Made by a program: the position numbers and the translations under genes. Shown one piece after another: positions 6,964 through 12,826 of a stretch of DNA of 12,826 nt. This DNA is from Puniceicoccales bacterium (GTDB taxonomy: Bacteria > Verrucomicrobiota > Verrucomicrobiia > Opitutales > JAIRLG01): positions 1 to 12,826 of the forward strand of contig JAIRRP010000071.1 of NCBI GenBank assembly GCA_031255915.1, read 5' to 3'. The stretch's first letter is position 1; each line of letters begins with the position of its first letter. The notes beneath the pieces were generated by a model. It saw nothing but the letters and a program-made list of their open reading frames with translations, searched no databases and had not been told where the DNA came from.

Positions 6964-7761
6964 ATGGAGCAAGCGGATACCGTTACAAATTTCTGCGATT
7001 TCATTTCCTATTTCATCGACATTTGGTTACCACAATTGGAACTACTTTCTCCAAAACCCAACGCGGTGTTGCTTCCCTGCGCCATAGCGATCGAAAATTT
7101 AAAAATATCATGCGTACAACGCAAAATCTCCTTAGCTAATATACGCTTTTTTACCCCTATTAGTCTGAAATCTTTTCTGCAAGAGTCTCTGACCTTTCCA
7201 TCCAGTGAAGATAAAAATTACGTCATTTCCCGAAAGGTATTGAAGTTTTGGGCTCGGAATATTTTGAAATCCGATTCAGATCGGCGCAATATCCTACTTC
7301 AAGCTACGGGAGGAGAAGAAGGCATTGAGGCCTTTTTGGAAGCTTTTGAGTTTTGGAGACAGATTCCTCCCTTCCAAAGACCTCTCTTTTTTGACGCAGA
7401 TTTTTCGTTTTTCGCGGGAACATTAGACCAATTTTTGTCGCAGCACCATTGGGTTATTTCCATCGAAGAAGCTTATGGTCAAGTTCAACCAAGGGAAAAA
7501 TTATTTCATGATACCCTGATCGGTGGATTTTCTCCTCAGGCATGGAACAGCTTGTCTTTACTGAAGGTGCTGGTGAAACTTTCAAACCATTCCACCGTTC
7601 GGAATCTCCTGAGTGGAGACCCTTCTTGGGACGCACTTTGGCAACAAGCGACTTGTCATTTGGAAAATTATGTACCCTCCAGCTCTTCAAATGATCAAAG
7701 AAGGTTTTTACAAACCAAATGTATCGGGATAAAAAAAAACGCCTTCGGACAGCCGCCATAG
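6964..7761 (+). CDS. AddB-like PD-(D/E)XK nuclease/helicase-related protein, N-terminal part, ended by a frameshift
   Basis: 265 residues, soluble, resembling the N-terminal helicase-like region of AddB-type proteins, which process double-strand DNA ends for recombination. The pattern of an early strand (N-A-V-L-L-P-C), a later F-F-T-P-I-S-L-K-S-F-L segment and L-F-H-D-T-L-I-G-G-F near residue 180 (where AddB proteins have a strand of the form V-x-x-D-G-F) fits that layout, but there is no Walker A motif, so ATPase activity is unlikely. The frame ends 22 bases after an A9 tract (7731-7739); removing one A joins it to the downstream ORF as a single protein of 982 residues. The start ATG at 6964 has no clear Shine-Dalgarno and follows a very AT-rich stretch. 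I judge it to be the front half of one gene, broken in sequence or decoded by slippage. The AddB relation is moderate confidence and comes mainly from the second half. Confidence 0.65.
   Translation: MEQADTVTNFCDFISYFIDIWLPQLELLSPKPNAVLLPCAIAIENLKISCVQRKISLANIRFFTPISLKSFLQESLTFPSSEDKNYVISRKVLKFWARNILKSDSDRRNILLQATGGEEGIEAFLEAFEFWRQIPPFQRPLFFDADFSFFAGTLDQFLSQHHWVISIEEAYGQVQPREKLFHDTLIGGFSPQAWNSLSLLKVLVKLSNHSTVRNLLSGDPSWDALWQQATCHLENYVPSSSSNDQRRFLQTKCIGIKKNAFGQPP
7731..7739 (+). other. A9 homopolymer at the frameshift junction of the AddB-like gene
   Basis: Nine A residues between GGGAT and CGCC. Before the tract the coding frame is that of the 6964 ORF; after it, the open frame is that of the 7904 ORF, which is open from 7733. 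Eight A residues would give I-K-K-T-P-S-D-S-R in one continuous frame. The change needed is +1 (or loss of one A). Possible explanations are a sequencing or assembly error, a true disabling mutation, or transcript slippage on the A tract producing some in-frame mRNA. Confidence 0.85.
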
Positions 7762-7903
7762 CCCAGCCTTTACTCCAGAGCTTTTCGATACCCAAAGAGC
7801 GGAAGAGGTCAAAAATGATGGTCATACTTCCTGCCAAGCAGAATTTTTCATCGCTCGAAATAGCAATGAAGAAATCACACAACTGTGTGAAAAATTACAA
7901 CAA

Positions 7904-9913
7904 TTGCTCACATCGCACCTAGAAGGCCGCATAGCCATTGTCCTTCCACGGGAAAATTCTCCAGAAGCTGTACTATTACAGGAACGACTTTATCAGGAAA
8001 AAATACAATTTACCTCTTCCTGCTTCAGGTCGTCCTCCATACAGACATGTCCCGTCATCAATGCCTGGTGCCAGTGGCAGAAATCAGACCATATCGATGA
8101 TTATTTCCAATGGATCCAAAGCTTCGTCAATGAGGATATTCTATCTATTTCCGTGAAGAAAGAACTAGAAAAAGAAGTCAGTAAATCGGTGACCTCGCTC
8201 GGCACACATCGGTCCGGCTTACTTCTAGATTGGATTCTTTCGAAAACAAAAAATGATACCCTAAGATTTTTTCTAAAAACCTGTAATCTCTTGCCAGTCG
8301 AAGCCCAGATACACGAATTTCCAACATTTCTACCCAAAAACATAATTTCATTTTCTGAACAAGAACTATTGCCCTTGCGATTTTTAGAGAAAAAGTGTTC
8401 TCGCCATTCCTTCATCGAATTTCTCGAGACTTCTCTTCAAGAATCGGCCTCTCAAAGGGTTGAAAAATTTTCTTCCTCCTTTGCCAAGGTCTGCCTTCTT
8501 TCGCCAGAGGAAGCGCTTTATGGAACCTGGGCATCTGTCTTCTTTTTCCACTGCGTGGAACAGGCACCTCGGCCATGGGATGACAATCCCTGGATCCATA
8601 GGGCCCACTGGCAATCGCAGCTACGGCGAGATCATCCGCAAATATTTTCACCAGAAGAAAGCACCAGCCTACTTCTTAAAAACCACAACAGAAAATGTTT
8701 TTCCTTACGCTTCTTAAGAAAAATTCAAAAGGAGTGTTCCGATAAAAAAAATTATTTCTTCGCCGCTCTCTCCAATGGCAATCTCTTAAGTTTGCCGTTC
8801 AACCTATTTTTCCTTGAAAATTATGCCGATCGGTACGGTTCTTTCCAAAAACTGGGTTTTGATGCTTCTGCAAGCGTAACGAAAAAATCCGCTTTAAAAA
8901 CGAATCTCAAAAGACCTTTCCCGCATTTAAAAAAAATTTACCAAGATCGAAGAAACCCTCAAAATCCCTTCGGCGCTTGGGATTACAGCCTAGAAGCTCC
9001 CCTAAGAGAACACTTTTCATTTTCCTGTAAAACATGGGAATCCATCCTGCAAAATCCAGAAGATTCCTGGTACCGCCATATCCTACAACAGGAGCCATGC
9101 CCGATCTTCGCAGAACAAGAGTGGATAAAGCTTGCAAGAGGAATATGGGTACACGAATTTCTGAGCTTCCTAGAAATTTTCGAAGAAGCTCGGGATATGC
9201 TCGATCTCATAGAGAGTTATGCACATATAGGCTGTCAGGCGCACTCATTTAAAGAGAAAATAGAAACATTTCTTTCGGTCCATGGAACAGAGCTAACTTC
9301 TATTTGGGAAATAACTTGGAATGAAGCTCTGTCGTTATCGCGACAGCTCTTCCAACGCGTAGCTTTGATGGGAAATTCACCGAAATTCCGCAGCGAATTC
9401 ACGCTTCCCCAAGGAAGCCGCTTGCAATTTTCTTCCGGTGCTTCTCTGCCCTTAACCGGTCGCATTGATCTATGGCTACAGGAAGAAACCCAGAGCTGCA
9501 TCATCGATTATAAAACCGGTGGAGATATGGCCTTGAGGGGAAAGAAATGGATAAACGTAAAAAGCTCTAAGGGGAAAGTGGCTTCTGCCAAGGGCCTACA
9601 GTTGGTTCTCTATGGAATAGCGCTTCAAGTAAAAGGGGGGCAAAATATTCAGCTGCTCATCCTTAAACCCGATAGCCCCATGGGGGATGCGTTGAACGGC
9701 GAGCGAGTTGATCTAAAGACGCTTTTAAAAGAAGATTCTTTTTGTGAATTTTTGCGCATTTTCGAGTATATAGTCAGCCATGGGGTTCTAGGTCTTCGGC
9801 CCAGTTCATATGCTTCACAACAGCCATTGAAACGACCTCTCGCCGTTCTGCCCATTGAAGATAATATCCTCCAAAAACGCTGCATAAAAACATTTACTTG
9901 TCTATGGAACTAA
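7904..9913 (+). CDS. AddB-like PD-(D/E)XK nuclease, main part with C-terminal RecB-family nuclease domain
   Basis: 669 residues from the first possible start, a TTG at 7904; the frame is open back to 7733 with no ATG, which suggests that translation really begins in the 6964 ORF. The C-terminal third is a RecB-type nuclease domain: His417 in G-I-W-V-H-E-F-L, Asp522 in T-G-R-I-D-L-W-L, Asp535 and Lys537 in I-I-D-Y-K-T-G, and Gln566/Tyr570 in L-Q-L-V-L-Y-G, so the metal-binding and catalytic set looks complete. The four cysteines that hold an iron-sulphur cluster in many AddB proteins are not evident: the C-terminal C-x-x-C cluster is replaced by P-S-S-Y-A-S-Q-Q and the upstream cysteine position reads N-P-E-D. 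The middle is helicase-like without visible ATPase motifs. No AddA partner is in the window; dapB follows after 56 bases on the same strand. Likely role: DNA end processing, by inference from family. Confidence 0.75.
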   Translation: MLTSHLEGRIAIVLPRENSPEAVLLQERLYQEKIQFTSSCFRSSSIQTCPVINAWCQWQKSDHIDDYFQWIQSFVNEDILSISVKKELEKEVSKSVTSLGTHRSGLLLDWILSKTKNDTLRFFLKTCNLLPVEAQIHEFPTFLPKNIISFSEQELLPLRFLEKKCSRHSFIEFLETSLQESASQRVEKFSSSFAKVCLLSPEEALYGTWASVFFFHCVEQAPRPWDDNPWIHRAHWQSQLRRDHPQIFSPEESTSLLLKNHNRKCFSLRFLRKIQKECSDKKNYFFAALSNGNLLSLPFNLFFLENYADRYGSFQKLGFDASASVTKKSALKTNLKRPFPHLKKIYQDRRNPQNPFGAWDYSLEAPLREHFSFSCKTWESILQNPEDSWYRHILQQEPCPIFAEQEWIKLARGIWVHEFLSFLEIFEEARDMLDLIESYAHIGCQAHSFKEKIETFLSVHGTELTSIWEITWNEALSLSRQLFQRVALMGNSPKFRSEFTLPQGSRLQFSSGASLPLTGRIDLWLQEETQSCIIDYKTGGDMALRGKKWINVKSSKGKVASAKGLQLVLYGIALQVKGGQNIQLLILKPDSPMGDALNGERVDLKTLLKEDSFCEFLRIFEYIVSHGVLGLRPSSYASQQPLKRPLAVLPIEDNILQKRCIKTFTCLWN

Positions 9914-9969
9914 GCACGATGCGAAACATTCTTTAGATATGGACTTCCTGGGAAAAAATTCTCATAAGC

Positions 9970-10719
9970 ATGTCTGACCTTGAAAATATCCTTTTGGTAG
10001 GCGCTTCTGGGCGCATGGGGACTTGCATTCAAAGATTAGCCCAAGAGCAAAAAATCTCCGTCCAGAAATGTGCCACATATCCCTGTATCCAGTTTTCAGA
10101 GGAAATGCTGAAAAACGCTTCTGTCATCATAGATTTCAGCTGCGATTCCGTCACCCAGCAGATCGCTGCAGGACTTCTGCAGGAAGCGTCCCCTCCCCTC
10201 CCCCTCATCGTAGGCACAACAGGACTTTCTCGAGATACGATGGAAGGAATTCAACATTATGCCCAACATGCCGCTTGTCTAGTTGCTAGTAATTTCTCGC
10301 TAGGTATAGCAATTTTACGCGCATGCGTACGCCTAGCCACTGAAAAATTACCCAAATCCTTTGAAGCAGAACTCATCGAAATTCATCATCGTCACAAACG
10401 CGATATTCCTAGTGGAACGGCCCAGTCGCTTTGGGAAGATATCCGGCGGGCGAGGGCCTTAGGTGAAGGCAGGAAGCTGGCCCATCATCCCGAAGTATCT
10501 CAAAATTTAGAACCCATGGAAGTCGGTACGCATTCCCTGCGAATGGGTTCGATCGTCGGTGAACATCAGGTGATTTTTGCCGGCTTGGGAGAAAATTTAC
10601 GGTTCCTGCATCAGGCGGAAGACCGCATGATCTTCGCCCAAGGGGCTTTGTTTGCCGCCAGATGGATCTGTGGACAAAGGTCAGGACTCTATTCCGTGGA
10701 AGATGCCCTCGGATTGTAG
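9970..10719 (+). CDS. dapB: 4-hydroxy-tetrahydrodipicolinate reductase
   Basis: Reduces the DapA product with NAD(P)H in the diaminopimelate/lysine pathway, feeding peptidoglycan and lysine synthesis in the cytoplasm. The N-terminal Rossmann domain has GASGRMG at residues 11-17, D-F-S near 55-57 and VGTTGLS at 81-87. The catalytic segment E-I-H-H-R-H-K-R-D-I-P-S-G-T-A contains His139, His140 and Lys143 plus the substrate-binding S-G-T. The C-terminal part R-M-G-S-I-V-G-E-H and F-A-Q-G-A-L-F-A-A-R-W matches the family. At 249 residues it is about 20 shorter than usual, mainly because the loop after residue 30 is short. The stop TAG at 10717-10719 shares its last base with repeat copy D. It follows the AddB-like gene and precedes sufS, all on the plus strand. 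Confidence 0.95.
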   Translation: MSDLENILLVGASGRMGTCIQRLAQEQKISVQKCATYPCIQFSEEMLKNASVIIDFSCDSVTQQIAAGLLQEASPPLPLIVGTTGLSRDTMEGIQHYAQHAACLVASNFSLGIAILRACVRLATEKLPKSFEAELIEIHHRHKRDIPSGTAQSLWEDIRRARALGEGRKLAHHPEVSQNLEPMEVGTHSLRMGSIVGEHQVIFAGLGENLRFLHQAEDRMIFAQGALFAARWICGQRSGLYSVEDALGL

Positions 10720-10816
10720 GCTGCCTTTGCGGAAAGGAAAAATGAAAGCTCCCGCTTTGCATTTTTCCTTGCCGCGGCCCGCGCAGCGGGCGAGCTCGAA
10801 GGGCTCAAAGGCAGCC
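10719..10816 (+). repeat. cloverleaf palindromic repeat, copy D
   Basis: A 98-bp copy that starts on the last base of the dapB stop codon. The outer stem GGCTGCCTTTG/CAAAGGCAGCC (10719-10729 with 10806-10816) keeps the CCTTTG end but swaps the distal pairs on both strands compared with copies A, C and E. Hairpin 1 has the same apex and orientation as copy A, with one mismatch at its base. Hairpin 2 is GCCCGC-gca-GCGGGC. Hairpin 3, GAGCTC-gaa-GGGCTC, contains a G:U-type pair that would be stable in RNA but is a mismatch in DNA. The remaining 73 bases before sufS show nothing recognisable. Confidence 0.88.
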
Positions 10817-10889
10817 AGCCCGCTGGACAAATTCAAGACGATGCTAATAAACTTCAAATTCAAGTCTAAAGCCTTTAACATCGATTCCC

Positions 10890-12116
10890 ATGACATCGAA
10901 TTCTCATATCGATGCGTTTCGCGCGCATTTTCCCATCCTAGAGACTACGCTTCCAAATGGTAAACCTCTCATTTACCTCGACAGTGCGGCGACGTCACAA
11001 CTTCCCTTTCCCGTGATCTCGGCCATGACAGACCACTGGATGCATCGGAATGCCAATGTTCACCGGGGTATCTACTATTTGGCGGAACAGGCCAATATGG
11101 CCTACCATCAGGCCCGTCAAACATTAGCTCGTTTTTTTCATGTCAATGGCGAAGAAATCGTTTTCACCCGAGGTGCGACGGAAGGCCTTAACCTATTGGC
11201 GAGCTGCTGGGGCCCTACCCTACTCCATCCGGGCGATGAAATGCTCATCACCATCCAAGAACATCATTCCAATTTTTTACCATGGCAAAGGCTCTGTCGA
11301 CAATGTGGCGCCTCGCTGCGCATTTTGAAATTCTGCAGCACTCGAGATTCCTTCCATAAAGAGCTAGAACGGCACCTGCACCCCAAAGTAAAAATCCTTG
11401 CGTTAGCGCATATCACTCACGTCCTTGGGGAGATAAGGGATATTCCCTTCATATGCCAACTCGCCCATGCTTATGGTACCCAAGTCGTCGTCGATGGGGC
11501 CCAAACCCTTCTCCATGGTCCGGTAAACTTAAGGTCATGGGACTGCGACGCTTTTGTTACCTCAGCACATAAGGCCTTCGGCCCGACCGGTATCGGCTTC
11601 CTCTTTGCAAAATCATCTTTATGGGAAAATATCTCGCCTTACCATTTAGGTGGAGGCATGGTGGAGCAAGTAACTCCGGAAAAAAGCTCTTTTAAACGCG
11701 CTCCGGAACGCTTCGAAGCGGGTACTCCCAACATTGTCGGAGCCATTGGGTTTGCCGCCGCCATCGATTTTATACGGACAAATGGCGATGATTGGGTTTC
11801 GAAGTACGAGAAATATCTATCCCATCATGCACTGGATCGCCTACGACAAATCCATGGATTGCGTCTATGTCCAGTTCCAGAGCACAATACGGGAATCTTT
11901 TCCTTCACCATGGATGGCATTCATCCCCATGATATCGCGACATGGCTCAATGAGGATGGCATTGCCATAAGGGCCGGACATCACTGTGCCCAACCGCTCA
12001 TGACGGCCCTTGGAGTTCTTTCCACAGCAAGGCTATCTCTGGCGCCCTACAACACATTGGAAGAACTAGATGCACTCGAAAAGAGTCTCTGTCGCCTACA
12101 ACGAGTATTCCACTAA
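10890..12116 (+). CDS. sufS: cysteine desulfurase, SufS/Csd family
   Basis: A PLP enzyme that removes sulphur from L-cysteine to alanine, forming an enzyme persulfide for iron-sulphur cluster assembly in the cytoplasm. The 408-residue length is typical. Visible key residues are D-S-A-A-T-S-Q at 31-37, His125 in E-H-H-S-N, Asp202 and Gln205 in V-D-G-A-Q, the PLP lysine Lys228 in SAHKAFGPTGIG, F-E-A-G-T-P-N at 275-281, the persulfide cysteine Cys366 in R-A-G-H-H-C-A-Q-P, and Arg381. The conserved R-A-G-H-H-C-A and G-P-T-G-I-G segments place it in the group II SufS/Csd branch rather than IscS/NifS. No other suf gene (sufBCDEU) is in the window, so the partner sulphur acceptor is unknown. The ATG at 10890 lacks a clear Shine-Dalgarno; the start fits family length. 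Repeat copy E begins six bases after its stop. Confidence 0.94.
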   Translation: MTSNSHIDAFRAHFPILETTLPNGKPLIYLDSAATSQLPFPVISAMTDHWMHRNANVHRGIYYLAEQANMAYHQARQTLARFFHVNGEEIVFTRGATEGLNLLASCWGPTLLHPGDEMLITIQEHHSNFLPWQRLCRQCGASLRILKFCSTRDSFHKELERHLHPKVKILALAHITHVLGEIRDIPFICQLAHAYGTQVVVDGAQTLLHGPVNLRSWDCDAFVTSAHKAFGPTGIGFLFAKSSLWENISPYHLGGGMVEQVTPEKSSFKRAPERFEAGTPNIVGAIGFAAAIDFIRTNGDDWVSKYEKYLSHHALDRLRQIHGLRLCPVPEHNTGIFSFTMDGIHPHDIATWLNEDGIAIRAGHHCAQPLMTALGVLSTARLSLAPYNTLEELDALEKSLCRLQRVFH

Positions 12117-12121
12117 CTCCG

Positions 12122-12225
12122 GGTTACCGCCTTTGAGCCCTTCAGGCTCGCCCGCTATGCGGGCCCGCGGTAAGGAAAAATACAAAGCGGGAGCTTTCAT
12201 TTTTCCAACCGCAAAGGCGGTAACC
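12122..12225 (-). repeat. cloverleaf palindromic repeat, copy E (interior inverted)
   Basis: A 104-bp copy read on the minus strand, starting six bases after the sufS stop. The outer stem is GGTTACCGCCTTTG/CAAAGGCGGTAACC (12122-12135 with 12212-12225). In plus-strand order the hairpins come as 3, 2, 1, the reverse of the other copies. Hairpin 3 read on the minus strand is GAGCCT-gaa-GGGCTC with a G:U-type pair. The plus-strand flanks (CCGG left, CTCGCCGA right) resemble the plus-strand flanks of copies A and C more than their reverse, which suggests that the interior rather than the whole element has been turned round. Confidence 0.85.
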
Positions 12226-12295
12226 TCGCCGATAACCCATGGCTAGATCCACCGAACCATTCCCATGGCCAGTTAGAAGTATAACCTCTCAAAAC

Positions 12296-12325
12296 TTGCT
12301 TCTAGTCATAAGCGAAACTTATATT
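12296..12325 (+). promoter_or_regulatory. candidate sigma-70-type promoter of mraZ
   Basis: TTGCTT (12296-12301) and TATATT (12320-12325) are separated by 18 bases and lie about 95 bases before the mraZ start. This is the best-spaced pair seen upstream of mraZ. A TTGACT at 12370-12375 has no good -10 at the right distance. The rest of 12226-12376 is AT-rich with no gene. Confidence 0.3.
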
Positions 12326-12376
12326 TTCGAAAAAATTCATTCTATCATCCCGTTTTTTGATGAAAAAAATTGACTA

Positions 12377-12411
12377 TGGGAAGATTTGGGAAATTTTGTT
12401 CTATAGTGGGA
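12377..12411 (+). promoter_or_regulatory. candidate MraZ operator (TGGGA direct repeats)
   Basis: Three TGGGA boxes start at 12377, 12387 and 12407. The first two are spaced by five bases, the known arrangement of TGGGN repeats bound by MraZ upstream of dcw clusters; the third lies exactly two repeat units on, with the intervening position (12397) degenerate. All three are on the same face of the helix, just upstream of the mraZ start at 12421. Autorepression of the cluster is the expected role; it is inferred from known MraZ sites. Confidence 0.75.
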
Positions 12412-12420
12412 TAAGATAGT

Positions 12421-12826
12421 ATGCTTCCTTTAGGCAAAAGTTTCTATGTTGGTGAATTTGAACGCTCCTTGGATGACAAGTATCGTTTGAGCCTGCCGTT
12501 GAAGTGGCGATCTTCCGATGAAGAAGGTGTATCATTTTTAGCACTACCGAACCCCATAGGTTGTATCACGGTCTATCCACCAAAGATGATCGCTCGGCTC
12601 GAAGAAAAAGTCTCCGGCGTAAGCTTAGGGGATCAGATGGGCCAACAGGCATTGGCAAAGCTGTTCTCTCAGGCCGACACTTTTGAATGCGATTCGAAGG
12701 GAAGAATGAAGGTCGAAGAGAGATTAGTTCGCCACGCCGGTATCCAAAGTGATGTTCTCATGGTGGGAAGCTATGTGACGTTCCATATTTGGAATCCCAA
12801 GAGCTTTAAGTGTTATTTACAGCAAC
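12421..12826 (+). CDS. mraZ: transcriptional regulator MraZ, 5' part
   Basis: A DNA-binding regulator that normally heads the division and cell-wall (dcw) cluster and represses it by binding TGGGN repeats. The frame is open from the ATG at 12421 to the window edge, giving 135 residues of a protein usually about 145-150 long. Two AbrB-like (MraZ) half-domains are visible: Y-V-G-E-F-E-R-S-L-D-D-K-Y-R-L-S-L-P at about residues 9-26, and A-D-T-F-E-C-D-S-K-G-R-M-K-V with V-L-M-V-G-S-Y-V-T-F-H-I-W near the end. The conserved L-D-x-K-x-R-L-x-L-P and D-x-K-G-R motifs are intact. Upstream TGGGA boxes support autoregulation. The start is set by the motif position; no strong Shine-Dalgarno is present. 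rsmH, ftsL and ftsI would be expected just beyond the window. Confidence 0.93.
   Translation, partial: MLPLGKSFYVGEFERSLDDKYRLSLPLKWRSSDEEGVSFLALPNPIGCITVYPPKMIARLEEKVSGVSLGDQMGQQALAKLFSQADTFECDSKGRMKVEERLVRHAGIQSDVLMVGSYVTFHIWNPKSFKCYLQQ

Noticed and set aside
7454..7882. 142-residue minus-strand ORF across the frameshift region
   Set aside because: Antisense to the AddB-like gene, with no recognisable motif or start signal; judged a shadow frame.
7719..7922. Separate ORF of 67 residues, or a programmed -1 frameshift at A9 into this frame
   Set aside because: The -1 frame gives a short basic peptide unrelated to the AddB-like protein and stops quickly; the continuing gene is in the +1 frame.
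2359..12225. CRISPR array
   Set aside because: Repeats are dispersed over 10 kb, are 93-109 bp long and are separated by genes rather than by uniform spacers; no cas genes are present.
12370..12407. Promoter with TTGACT as -35 for mraZ
   Set aside because: No acceptable -10 hexamer lies 16-18 bases downstream; the TATAGT at 12402 is 26 bases away.

Overview
This window looks like a chromosomal stretch from a Gram-negative bacterium, most probably a member of the Verrucomicrobiota (Opitutae/Puniceicoccales-like). That placement is an inference from family resemblance, not a search. It rests on a large periplasmic solute-binding protein with a D-W-R-x-P-G-G motif, a threonyl-tRNA synthetase with a long insert before its first zinc-binding cysteine, a degenerate AddB-like nuclease, and an MraZ at the start of a presumed cell-division (dcw) cluster. 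Most start codons lack a clear Shine-Dalgarno sequence; thrS is the exception.

Layout. 1-2348 (+): the 3' part of an ABC-transporter ATPase, then a solute-binding protein, forming part of an import operon whose permease is not in the window. 2742-3989 (+): a GspF/PilC-type inner-membrane protein of a type II secretion or type IV pilus machine. 4452-6858 (-): thrS, with a hairpin and U-run just before its ribosome binding site, a possible 26-residue ORF, and a 124-residue protein of unknown function. 6964-12116 (+): an AddB-like protein split by a frameshift in an A9 tract, then dapB (lysine/peptidoglycan precursor synthesis) and sufS (cysteine desulfurase). 12421-12826 (+): the start of mraZ, preceded by TGGGA boxes that look like its own operator.

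The most unusual content lies between the genes. Five copies (A-E) of a 93-109 bp element sit in the intergenic gaps, three of them starting at or within about 11 bases of a stop codon. Each can fold as a cloverleaf: an outer stem closing three hairpins. The copies differ in sequence, but several differences are paired so that the stems are kept (A:T to G:C in the outer stem of C against A; different outer stems in B and D; an unrelated but perfect 19-bp hairpin 1 in B). The apex of hairpin 1 is inverted in copy C. In copy E the whole interior appears inverted relative to its flanks. No transposase is present. This is the best candidate here for an undescribed element family.

Other points of note: the ThrRS lacks the N-terminal TGS domain; a 39-bp relic of a second gspF-like gene lies just after gspF, with nearly all its differences synonymous; and the AddB-like gene would read as one 982-residue protein if the A9 tract were one base shorter.
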